Source of the DNA: Pseudomonadota bacterium
GTDB lineage: Bacteria > Pseudomonadota > Gammaproteobacteria > Pseudomonadales > Azotimanducaceae
Reading direction: 5' to 3'
Length of the DNA: 22,696 nt
Assembly (NCBI GenBank): GCA_027621895.1
Contig: JAQCAK010000002.1
Location: 1-22,696 of the forward strand
Shown: positions 14,859-22,346 of the stretch, one piece after another
Position numbering within the stretch: the stretch's first letter is position 1
Layout of the letters: every line of letters begins with the position of its first letter
The notes under the pieces: model-generated
What the model was told of the DNA's origin: nothing
Database searches by the model: none
Seen by the model: the letters and a program-made list of their open reading frames with translations, nothing else
Translations under genes and position numbers: made by a program

Positions 14859-15190
14859 AACACCTCGCTGAAAACGGCTTCGTTAAAGCCTACAAGACAG
14901 GTTTTTCCGGTCATGATGGTCGGTGCGCGAAGATTTCCCGTGGGGCCGAGCATGGCCGCAACGGCGTCTTCACTGGCGCCATCGCCGAGATCGAACTCCT
15001 CGACTTTTTTGCCCTTCATGGCAATGAGCCTTTTCATGCCCTTGAGCAGTTCCGCGGCGTCACCTGCCTGGAGGTTCCGGCTCGCGGGTACGGTTTCCCT
15101 GACTTCTATATCACTGGCTTCCAGGAACCTGGATGCTTTGGTGCAGCTTGTTCAGCCCTTCCTGAAGTAGTACCACTCGGCTTTGGCCAT
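14855..15190 (-). CDS. ArsC family selenoprotein, in-frame TGA read as selenocysteine
   Basis: From ATG 15190 (preceded by AGGAAT) the frame runs 111 residues to TGA 14855-14857, interrupted only by TGA at 15152-15154. That codon is residue 13, in FRKG-U-TSC-TKA, exactly at the first Cys position of the thioredoxin-fold CxxC motif (U13, C16). Sequence on both sides is coherent: WYYFRKG before it, then RFLEASDIEV, AAELLKGMKRL, MKGKKVEEFDLGDG and GPTGNLRAP (cis-Pro P90) with LVGF at the end. This is the order of ArsC/Spx-like proteins and, from memory, of a group that includes natural selenoprotein and Cys forms. A SECIS-like hairpin follows the UGA. It is probably a redox enzyme with a Sec-Cys active site rather than a true arsenate reductase. 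An ATG at residue 52 would otherwise yield a 60-residue fragment lacking the active site. Its stop overlaps the lipase start. Confidence 0.87.
15112..15154 (-). promoter_or_regulatory. Candidate bacterial SECIS element after the Sec UGA
   Basis: Counting from the base after UGA on the minus strand, UCCA (19-22) pairs with UGGA (29-32) around loop GGUUCC (23-28). Below it, GC (16-17) pairs with GC (34-35) across an A-A mismatch. CAC (9-11) can pair with GUG (38-40). The apical loop begins 22 nt after UGA and has G in its first two positions, the features SelB requires in bacterial SECIS hairpins. The loop occupies 15124-15129. The stem is short, so confidence rests mainly on placement. Confidence 0.6.
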
Positions 15191-15204
15191 TTTGTTATTC
15201 CTGA

Positions 15205-15381
15205 TGATTGAACCCTGCAAAGGCTAGAGAAAGCTTCCGCCCAAGACAAGCCAAAGAAGACAGGACCGGGGGTTTCCCTGCTCTCTGCTGCAACTGTCGC
15301 CGGGCTGTCGGCACAGGCTTGAAGCCTGCAGGAGGCTTCTCACAGGGCCAGCAAACGGCGTTCAGTAGGCCTGATTGAACC
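15205..15381. repeat. Palindromic, repeat-like intergenic segment bounded by a 10-base direct repeat
   Basis: The 283-base divergent gap 15191-15473 carries no convincing gene. TGATTGAACC occurs at 15205-15214 and again at 15372-15381. Between them is a palindrome cluster: AGGCTTGAAGCCT (15315-15327) overlapping a hairpin GAAGCC (15321-15326) / GGCTTC (15334-15339), flanked by two CACAGG copies. This resembles REP-like extragenic palindromes or a small non-autonomous element. No terminal inverted repeats were found at the direct-repeat borders. Promoters for the selenoprotein (-) and the M16 peptidase (+) must lie here, but I could not identify them. Confidence 0.4.
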
Positions 15382-15473
15382 ATTTGGCGCGCCAGCGTAA
15401 CTTCCTAACACGTCCAATGGTGGTCTAACGGGACGTTGTTTATCATTCATCTTTCGATTCAACGGTATTTTTC

Positions 15474-18242
15474 ATGCGTTATCCCAGAAAACTCGGCTGG
15501 CTGTTCCTTGTCATTTTCCTGTCCGGCTGTGTGTCTGAAGCACCGGTTCCTGCGACCGGACCGTTTCCTGAAATCGTCAAGAGCCCCAACGACCAGCGTG
15601 ACTACCGTTACCTGGAGCTGGAGAACGGGCTAAAGGTGGTACTGATCTCAGCGCCGGACGCCGACAAGTCAGCGGCGTCCATGACGGTTTTCCGTGGCAG
15701 TTTTGATGATCCGGCGGACCGCCCCGGGCTGGCGCATTTCCTGGAGCACATGCTGTTTATCGGTACCGAGAAGTACCCGGAACCGGATGGCTATTTCTCC
15801 TATGTCCAGTCCCACGGGGGCAGCTCCAACGCCTACACCTCTTCTGATCACACCAATTACTTTTTTGATGTGAGTCACGACGCCTTTCCGGAGGGGCTCG
15901 ATCGGTTTGCCCAGTTCTTTATCTCGCCGCTGTTTCAGCAGGAGTACGTTGATCGAGAGAAGAATGCGGTTAATTCGGAGTATCAGTTGCAACTGAAGGA
16001 GGACGGCTGGCGGGGTTTTGCGGTTGAGAAGGTTGCGACCAACCCGGCTCACCCGGTTTCCCAGTTCAATATCGGGACGCTGGAGACCCTGGATGGTGAT
16101 GTCTACGATGCGCTGATCCGGTTTTTCCAGGAGAACTATTCCGCCAATCAGATGGGTCTTGTGGTGCTGAGCAACCAGTCGCTGGACGAACTGGAACCCT
16201 GGGTCAGCGAAATGTTTGCGCCGGTTGAGAATCGCAATCTTGAACCGGTCGAGCGCAGTATGCCGGTGTTCAAGCCCGGTCAGCTGCCGGCGACGCTGCG
16301 CTATAACAATATCCGTGAAGAATACGGCATCTCCTACACCTTCCCCATTCCTTCACTGAAAGGCCTGTACCGCAAGAAACCTGCCCAGTATGTCTCGAAT
16401 CTTATTGGTCATGAGGGTGACGGCAGCCTGCACAAGCTGCTGACCCACAAGGGCTGGATCACCTCGCTGTCAGCAGGCGAGGGCATGATCGACGACAGCA
16501 ACAGTGTCATGAGCATCAATATTGAATTGACCCCGGCGGGTGCAGAGCATGTGCCAGAGATCAACGGTTACCTGTTTACCTACCTGGATATGCTGCGGCA
16601 GCGACCGGCTGAAGCCTGGCTGTACCAGGAGCAGGCGACTGTTGCGGAACTTGCGTTCCGTTTCCGGGAAGAAACCCAGGCCATTAATGCGGTGAGAACC
16701 ATTGCGCCCAACCTCAGGGAATACCCGGCGGAAGACCTGCTGATCGCACCTTACCTGATGGAGGAATTTGACCCGGCACTGATCCGCGATGTGGTTTCCA
16801 GCCTGCGTCGCGATAACGTGCTGATCTCGGTTTCATCACCCGGCTACGAGGGCAGTGAGACTGAACGATGGTTTGGTGTTTCCTACGACCTGGAAGTGGG
16901 CAGCCTGGATATTGCAGCGGCCAGCAGTGACATGTTCACGTTGCCGGCGCCCAATCCGTTCCTCCCGGACTCCCTGGAACTGGTAGAGGGAGACGACAAA
17001 AAGCCCATGGCCGTTATTGATGAAGCCGGCGTCGAGATCTTCCTCGACACCGATATCGAGTTCGGCGTTCCCAGAGCTGTGACTAACGTGAGTATCCGTA
17101 ATGCCGATGGCCTGGTGTCACTGGGTAATGCGGCGCGATCACAGCTTTACGCCAGCCTGGTGCAGGATAACCTGAATGCACTGGCCTACCCTGCATTGCT
17201 GGCAGGCGTGAGTTACCAGATTGCCGCACCACCCCGTGGTTTCAGGATATCGATCGGTGGATATCACGATAAGCAGCTGGTGTTGCTGGAGGAGGTGATC
17301 GAGAGATTACTGACGCTGGACATCGATCCGGAGCGGTTCCGGGTGCTGAAGGAGCAGCAGCTCCAGGATCTTGCCAACACGCGACGGGAACGGCCCTATC
17401 AGCAGGTCTATGGCCGCCTGAAAGATGAACTGCAGACGGCGAACTGGACTGCAGAGGATCTGGCGGATGCGCTGGAGCCGGTGACGCAGGATGATCTGAT
17501 GGCCTGGCGGGATCGCGTCTTTGAAGCGGCGTCTGTCCAGGTAATGCTGGTGGGTAATGTGACCAATGCACGGGTGAGTGATGTCCGGGCACTGCTGGCG
17601 GATCACCTCACCCTGAAAGCGGTACCCGTGGCCGAACCGGGCGTGTTGCCGGTCACCACCACAAAGACAATTGAACTCGATATTGATCATGACGATGCAG
17701 CCATGGTGCTGTTCGCCCAGGACGATGCCGACAGTCTCGCTGACCGGGCCAGGAGTGCGCTGCTGGTCCACCTGATATCACCGGGCTATTTTTCCAGCCT
17801 GAGGACCGAGCAGCAGCTTGGCTATGTGGTATCCGCGGCCAATCCGGTGATGCGTGAATGGGGCGGAGTTGGCTTTATTGTGCAGTCACCGGTTGCTGGC
17901 CCACAGGTGCTGCGGGATCGCACCCTTGAATTCATGGCAGCGCAGGTAGACAAGCTGGCAACCATGTCTGAAGAGGAATTTGGTGCCAACAAGGCGGGTC
18001 TGATCACCCGCCTGTTGCAGCGAGACAAGAATCTTGCCCAGCGCGCCAGTCGTTACTGGCTGGACCTGGACCGGGGTAACCTCGAGTTCAATACCAACCA
18101 GCAACTGGCGGAACAGGTCTCAAAGCTGACGCTCGAAGATGTCACCGCTTTCCTGGACGACGTTCTGCTGAAACTTGATGAACGCTACTTTATGGTGATC
18201 AGCGAGGGGCGATTTGGTGAGGCCGGGGCTGGCGAAGAATAG
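15474..18242 (+). CDS. M16 family metallopeptidase (pitrilysin-type), lipoprotein
   Basis: A 922-residue zinc peptidase. The N-terminus is a lipoprotein signal with lipobox LSG-C19. The inverted zinc motif HFLEH places H88, E91 and H92, and the distal ligand is E169 in KNAVNSEYQ, with E162 just before it. As far as I recall, this numbering coincides with E. coli protease III. Total length matches single-chain pitrilysin/insulysin enzymes, with four M16 half-domains: the active N-terminal unit, an inactive second unit (about 270-500), and a C-terminal pair (about 510-915) including the RTEQQLGYVVSA motif typical of this class. It should degrade peptides in the periplasm or at a membrane surface. 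Transcribed divergently from the selenoprotein; its last 44 bases overlap the convergent thioesterase gene. Confidence 0.95.
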   Translation: MRYPRKLGWLFLVIFLSGCVSEAPVPATGPFPEIVKSPNDQRDYRYLELENGLKVVLISAPDADKSAASMTVFRGSFDDPADRPGLAHFLEHMLFIGTEKYPEPDGYFSYVQSHGGSSNAYTSSDHTNYFFDVSHDAFPEGLDRFAQFFISPLFQQEYVDREKNAVNSEYQLQLKEDGWRGFAVEKVATNPAHPVSQFNIGTLETLDGDVYDALIRFFQENYSANQMGLVVLSNQSLDELEPWVSEMFAPVENRNLEPVERSMPVFKPGQLPATLRYNNIREEYGISYTFPIPSLKGLYRKKPAQYVSNLIGHEGDGSLHKLLTHKGWITSLSAGEGMIDDSNSVMSINIELTPAGAEHVPEINGYLFTYLDMLRQRPAEAWLYQEQATVAELAFRFREETQAINAVRTIAPNLREYPAEDLLIAPYLMEEFDPALIRDVVSSLRRDNVLISVSSPGYEGSETERWFGVSYDLEVGSLDIAAASSDMFTLPAPNPFLPDSLELVEGDDKKPMAVIDEAGVEIFLDTDIEFGVPRAVTNVSIRNADGLVSLGNAARSQLYASLVQDNLNALAYPALLAGVSYQIAAPPRGFRISIGGYHDKQLVLLEEVIERLLTLDIDPERFRVLKEQQLQDLANTRRERPYQQVYGRLKDELQTANWTAEDLADALEPVTQDDLMAWRDRVFEAASVQVMLVGNVTNARVSDVRALLADHLTLKAVPVAEPGVLPVTTTKTIELDIDHDDAAMVLFAQDDADSLADRARSALLVHLISPGYFSSLRTEQQLGYVVSAANPVMREWGGVGFIVQSPVAGPQVLRDRTLEFMAAQVDKLATMSEEEFGANKAGLITRLLQRDKNLAQRASRYWLDLDRGNLEFNTNQQLAEQVSKLTLEDVTAFLDDVLLKLDERYFMVISEGRFGEAGAGEE

Positions 18243-19020
18243 CGGACTGCCCCGCGGTGGAGAGCAGGACGCCCGAATCACTCCACATGTTGACCCGTCC
18301 ATAGCCGAAACCGTTGCCCGCGAATGAGACCCGGTTGTCACACAGCACCCATTCGCTGTCGACGTGTTCGGCGAAGCGAATGGTGTTGTCGATGCTGGTG
18401 CAGGAAAGAATCTGGCCGAGCGCGTTGCCGAATGCAGATGGCATGTAGTCGGCGATAATGGCCAGCGCGCCGGGGTCGTGATGAATTTTCGGCATCCGCG
18501 CCCACAGGATGGAGTTGTTGTCACCGCTTGGGGTCCCGGCGTCCGCGAATCCAAACATGCCCCGGGCTATCCTGACTTCAACGTACTCATGGATCGTGCC
18601 GCCCTCATGATGTCTCTCCAGTGGCTCACAGTCTTCCGGCGCGGGGACGTCTGGCATAGTTTCCCAGACGCCCTCGAATTCCTGGGGCCGCTCGCCACAG
18701 GCGCCCAGGATAGTGATGATCTCCTTGTCACCCAGGTGTGCGACCACTCGACCCTGGGTCACGTTTCGGCCCACTGCTGGCAATTTCACTTCAAGATCAA
18801 GCATGACCGGCTGCTGGGTGATTGACAGGTACTGACCCGTTGCCCAGATCACTGGTTTGCCCGACGCCTGCTCCAGCGCGACGATGCCAGCGGCCAGTCT
18901 CACGCCGCCGAACAGCGATCCCATGCCGCCGGTTGTTTTCGGCACCACAGGTAACTTCCATTGCATGCTGGCAACGGGGTGGCTCATTTCCAGAAATTCG
19001 GCGCTGGATATCTTTTCCAA
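18199..19020 (-). CDS. TesB-like acyl-CoA thioesterase
   Basis: A 273-residue double-hotdog protein of the acyl-CoA thioesterase II family. The first hotdog shows GGMGSLFGGVRLAAGIVA and YLSITQQPVMLDLEV. The second shows IIADYMPSA, SCTSIDNTIRF and AGQSAIL. By alignment in mind to TesB, D191, S209 (Thr in E. coli) and Q258 would be the catalytic Asp, Thr/Ser and Gln. These enzymes hydrolyse acyl-CoA to free acid and CoA. The start ATG at 19020 is the first in frame. It follows a 40-base gap after the glycosyltransferase on the same strand, and its 3' end is antisense to the M16 gene end. Chain-length preference unknown. Confidence 0.85.
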   Translation of the reverse strand: MEKISSAEFLEMSHPVASMQWKLPVVPKTTGGMGSLFGGVRLAAGIVALEQASGKPVIWATGQYLSITQQPVMLDLEVKLPAVGRNVTQGRVVAHLGDKEIITILGACGERPQEFEGVWETMPDVPAPEDCEPLERHHEGGTIHEYVEVRIARGMFGFADAGTPSGDNNSILWARMPKIHHDPGALAIIADYMPSAFGNALGQILSCTSIDNTIRFAEHVDSEWVLCDNRVSFAGNGFGYGRVNMWSDSGVLLSTAGQSAILRQPRPHQIAPR

Positions 19021-19060
19021 GGCAGGTTCCTAATCAGTGACCAGTAGCAAGTCGGTGGTT

Positions 19061-20032
19061 TTACGGGTTCGAGGGGCCACGGTGCCGCCTGTCGCGCAGC
19101 CAGGGCAGACCCAGGTATGCCAGTCGTTTGTTCTCGTGACGACCGCGCGCCACGGAGTCAAGAATCATGCCGGTCACGAAGCTGGAAAAAGCCAGCATCA
19201 TGACGCTGGCTGCAAGTACCGCGGTGGGGAAACGGGGTACCAGGCCGGTCTCAAAGTATTCGATGGTAACGGGTACACCCAGTGCCAGTGAGAGCAGCGC
19301 CAGCAGGACTGACAGCACGGTGAAGAACAGGATCGGCCGCTCTTCCTTGGTGAACAGCAGAATGGTGGAAAGAATTCGCACGCCGTCACGGTAAGTGTTC
19401 AGTTTGCTGCTACTGTCCGCCGGGCGTTCCCGGTAGGCAGTTGCCACTTCAGCGATAGGCAGGTTGAGTGACAGGGCGTGGATGGTCAGCTCCGTTTCAA
19501 TCTCGAAGCCGGATGAAACAGCGGGGAAAGATTTAACGAAGCGACGCGACATGACGCGATAGCCGGAAAGCAGGTCAATCGACTGACGACCAAAAAGCAG
19601 ACGGGTCAGGCTGGCCAGCAGGCGGTTACCAGATCGGTGACCAAAACGGTAAGCGTCCTGGTGCTGTTCTATGCGCTTTCCCGTCACCATGTCCAGGTGG
19701 TTGTCGGTCAATGCGTCAATCATGCTGTTCATGCTGGCGGGATCGTAGGTATCGTCGCCGTCTACCAGCACGTAAATATCAGCTTCAATATCAGCGAACA
19801 TGCGGCGGACAACATTACCCTTGCCCCGCGCCAGTTCGGTTCTGACAACAGCACCACTGGCGCGAGCGATAGCGGCTGTGTCGTCAGTGGAGTCGTTGTC
19901 GTAGACATACACGGTGATGCCATCGCGGGCTTCCCGGAACCCGTTAATGACACTCGCTATTGCAGAGGCCTCATTGAAGCAGGGCACAAGGACCGCAACC
20001 TCTGGCGATTCGGATGTGAAGCTGTCAGTCAT
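19061..20032 (-). CDS. GT2 family glycosyltransferase (DPM/DPG synthase-like), membrane-anchored
   Basis: A 323-residue protein. The GT-A domain (1-220) shows AVLVPCFNEASAI, the nucleotide-binding DNDSTDDT (45-52), the acidic metal motif DGDD (91-94) and GYRVMSRRF after the acceptor region. Two C-terminal helices (about 232-254 and 266-290) anchor it. This is the architecture of bacterial dolichol-phosphate-mannose-synthase-like enzymes, which load a sugar onto a polyprenyl phosphate. The frame is open to 20092, but that extension lies within the upstream gene; ATG 20032 gives the normal family start. It lies 19 bases after the TPR membrane protein gene and is probably co-transcribed with it. 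A GtrA flippase candidate is at 11478-11921. Sugar donor unknown. Confidence 0.9.
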   Translation of the reverse strand: MTDSFTSESPEVAVLVPCFNEASAIASVINGFREARDGITVYVYDNDSTDDTAAIARASGAVVRTELARGKGNVVRRMFADIEADIYVLVDGDDTYDPASMNSMIDALTDNHLDMVTGKRIEQHQDAYRFGHRSGNRLLASLTRLLFGRQSIDLLSGYRVMSRRFVKSFPAVSSGFEIETELTIHALSLNLPIAEVATAYRERPADSSSKLNTYRDGVRILSTILLFTKEERPILFFTVLSVLLALLSLALGVPVTIEYFETGLVPRFPTAVLAASVMMLAFSSFVTGMILDSVARGRHENKRLAYLGLPWLRDRRHRGPSNP

Positions 20033-20051
20033 CGGCTGATAATAACGCAGT

Positions 20052-22145
20052 TCAGCGGGAGGTTTCGCCGAGCTGTTCCAGAATTTCATCAATCCCGGGT
20101 CCCAGTTCAGTCTGCGGATCGAACATCCTGATCATCTTCAGCAGTTTGATGGCCTCTTCATCCTCACCGGCACCAATGGCGGACAGGGCGAACTGGTAGT
20201 AGGTAAAAGCATCCGGATCACTGTCGCGATAGGGATTGATCGCCTGGCTTAAGTGGTGGAAGGCCGCCCGCTGGTTGCCTGTTAAAAAATAGCAATCGGC
20301 GGCTTCCCGATGGATTCTCCCGGTTTCGTCTTTCGCAGCCAGCGCCCGTTCATAGTGAGGCAGGGCAGCGCTGCAGTTGTTGTTCATGTGAGCAATTCTG
20401 GCCTGGTAGTAGGCGACCGACAGGTTATCCGGAAACTTCTGCTGGAGGCTGTCCAGGTAGACACCAGCCAGCTCCAGACGGCGGGCTTCAACCAGCATGC
20501 CGGTCAGGGTTAGCCTGACTTCAGGGACATCGACAGCGGCCAGCATGGCTTCGAGTTCGGTGATGGCCCCGTTCAGTTTTGCCGGATCAACCTGGTCCGG
20601 ATCAAACGGATTGACCGCATTGATCGCATACCTTGAAACCAGGTCGGGAAACCTGCGGGCATCAACGTAAAGAACGACCCGATTGTCGAAGAACACGGGC
20701 AGGTAGTCCTGCTCCCTGGCGGTAGCATCAGGGAAAGCCTGGTTTGCTTTCATCGCTCCGATCATTTCTGGACGATAGCGGTTTACGTAGCGGCGAAAGG
20801 CGCCATCATCCTGCATGGCTGAGCGAAGATTGTAGTAGTCCAGGTTGCTGAAGGGTGGAAACTGCATGTCCATGTGAATCTGCACATCAGGTGCCAGGAC
20901 GAACTCCACATATCCCGCATAGGAAGGTGTTATCGCGTAACGCCCGGTCATCTCGTGGATACGAATAAATTCGGTGGTCCCATAAGGTAGTGAGTGCCGG
21001 TGGAAGGGGTAGTGCTGCCAGCCGGTTTTCATGGCGGGCCAGAAGGTAAAGATCAGCAGCCCCAGTACCAGTGGCAGTGAGGTTGCAGTGACAATGCCCA
21101 TGGCAGGCTGGCGCCAGGCTTTTATGCCGGCGGCAACCAGGGGCAGTGACAGCAGCATCCACTCCCAGATGAAACGCTTGCCCATCAGCAGCAGGACCAG
21201 GCCGCCGGCGGCTAACAGCAGGGGAACCGAGTGCTCCACGGGTCTCCTCAGCAATGTCATGGCAGCAACAACCTGAAATGCCAGCAGAATCAGTAACAGG
21301 CCGTTGAGTTGAATACCCTGGCTCAAATCAATCACGGGTATGAGTGAGACCTTGTTCAATTCCAGGATAAACAGGCCGATATCCGGGTTATGGGCGAACG
21401 GGGTCAGCAGAACACGGAAGCCGTTCGGATTCAGGAACATGGCCGGCAGGCAGGCTGCGATCCAGATCATGTCCCGCCCGGCGGATGCTGTCTGTGACGG
21501 ATCGTTGACGTAATGGCGAAGCGCCTGCAGGAAGAAGCAACCGCAGATCATCGCGCCGACGATCCATTCAACGCCGTGCAGATTGATCCAGGCAACGGTC
21601 AGGATCGGCAGTAGTGGATACAGGTCACGACGTTGACCCAGCAGGTAGATAAAAACCGGGATCATCACGTAGGAAACCAGATGAGGCCGCAGCGAGAAGC
21701 CGCGATAGCACAGTACACCGATCACCAGTGCGAAAACGATGAGCTGGAGATAGCCGGCCTTGCCTGCAGGCGCTGTCCCGATGAGGATGCGCCAGGAAAA
21801 CCAGGCACAGGTCAGCAGCAGCGCAGACTTGACCAGGATCAGGCCGAACTCACCACCAATCGACCAGGTTGTCCAGGCCAGCCACTGGAAGCCCCAGAAA
21901 TAATTGATGAAGTCGCGACTGCCTTCCAGGAATGAGTAGACCTGTGGGTTGTAAAGTGCGCCTTCCGCCATCAGGTACCGGCCGCCGGCCATGTGATACC
22001 AGAGATCCGTGTCGCTGTACTGAATGGCGATGCTCAGACAGTAGATGCTGAAGAACGCGAGCAGAGCGAAGATAAACCCGGCGGTCAGCGTGGATCGATG
22101 ATCCTCGATCAGATTCTGGATACCTTTGATGTTGAAGCGTTTCAA
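20052..22145 (-). CDS. Polytopic membrane protein with C-terminal TPRs (GT-C-like)
   Basis: A 697-residue protein. The first helix (about 20-42) is followed by SDTDLWYHMAGGRYLMAEG (44-62), an acidic loop at the first periplasmic position that recalls the DxD-type loop of GT-C glycosyltransferases using polyprenyl-phosphate sugars. Roughly ten further helices run to about residue 375. A soluble region with HMDMQFPPFSNLDYY follows, then tetratricopeptide helices (about 575-680: NLSVAYYQARIAHM, AALPHYERALAA, AAFHHLSQAI). The start codon is TTG at 22145 with AGGGG about six bases upstream; the nearest upstream ATG is out of frame. Being directly upstream of a DPM-like GT2 gene suggests the pair makes and uses a lipid-linked sugar, which is inference. 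No exact family name is certain. Confidence 0.75.
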   Translation of the reverse strand: MKRFNIKGIQNLIEDHRSTLTAGFIFALLAFFSIYCLSIAIQYSDTDLWYHMAGGRYLMAEGALYNPQVYSFLEGSRDFINYFWGFQWLAWTTWSIGGEFGLILVKSALLLTCAWFSWRILIGTAPAGKAGYLQLIVFALVIGVLCYRGFSLRPHLVSYVMIPVFIYLLGQRRDLYPLLPILTVAWINLHGVEWIVGAMICGCFFLQALRHYVNDPSQTASAGRDMIWIAACLPAMFLNPNGFRVLLTPFAHNPDIGLFILELNKVSLIPVIDLSQGIQLNGLLLILLAFQVVAAMTLLRRPVEHSVPLLLAAGGLVLLLMGKRFIWEWMLLSLPLVAAGIKAWRQPAMGIVTATSLPLVLGLLIFTFWPAMKTGWQHYPFHRHSLPYGTTEFIRIHEMTGRYAITPSYAGYVEFVLAPDVQIHMDMQFPPFSNLDYYNLRSAMQDDGAFRRYVNRYRPEMIGAMKANQAFPDATAREQDYLPVFFDNRVVLYVDARRFPDLVSRYAINAVNPFDPDQVDPAKLNGAITELEAMLAAVDVPEVRLTLTGMLVEARRLELAGVYLDSLQQKFPDNLSVAYYQARIAHMNNNCSAALPHYERALAAKDETGRIHREAADCYFLTGNQRAAFHHLSQAINPYRDSDPDAFTYYQFALSAIGAGEDEEAIKLLKMIRMFDPQTELGPGIDEILEQLGETSR

Positions 22146-22181
22146 CGGGAGCCCCTGAGAATGGAGAAGGTGCCGGTCATG

Positions 22182-22200
22182 CTCGCGGGCAGTCCGCGAG
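22182..22200. repeat. Perfect 7-bp hairpin in the 22146-22346 spacer
   Basis: CTCGCGG (22182-22188) and CCGCGAG (22194-22200) form a GC-rich perfect stem with a five-base loop. It lies in the 201-base spacer between the SDR stop and the TTG start of the TPR membrane gene, 37 bases before that start. No T-run follows on either strand, so a leader structure or transcript-end stabiliser is as likely as a terminator. Nothing else was recognised in this spacer. Confidence 0.4.
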
Positions 22201-22346
22201 ACGGTTCATGCTACCACGACGGTGCAAGCTGAAAGCAGTTGATGAAACCCGGTCATCCACATGGACGCCGGGCCTGCTGTACGCGCCTTAATGCGGCTGT
22301 TCAGACGCGACCCGTCATGGCCGGTACTGGTGAATTGCAGAGTGAC

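Noticed and set aside
14855..15037. Stand-alone 60-residue gene starting at an internal ATG
   Set aside because: It lacks the N-terminal strand and the UxxC active site, while the upstream in-frame sequence is clearly the same protein, so the full gene starts at 15190.
14855..15190. Pseudogene broken by a nonsense codon
   Set aside because: The only disruption is TGA at the Cys position of the redox motif, with a SECIS-like hairpin after it and no other decay. Selenocysteine explains this better, though genome-wide Sec machinery could not be checked.
15195..15383. 62-residue minus-strand reading frame
   Set aside because: It lies over the palindrome cluster, has no ribosome binding site and reads like translated repeat sequence.
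15191..15473. tRNA-Sec (selC) or other tRNA in the divergent gap
   Set aside because: A T-loop-like TTCAATC occurs on the minus strand near 15370-15380, but its flanks do not form a T stem and no acceptor stem or long variable arm can be built.
20033..20092. 20-residue N-terminal extension of the GT2 enzyme
   Set aside because: It overlaps the end of the TPR gene in another frame and precedes the normal family start.
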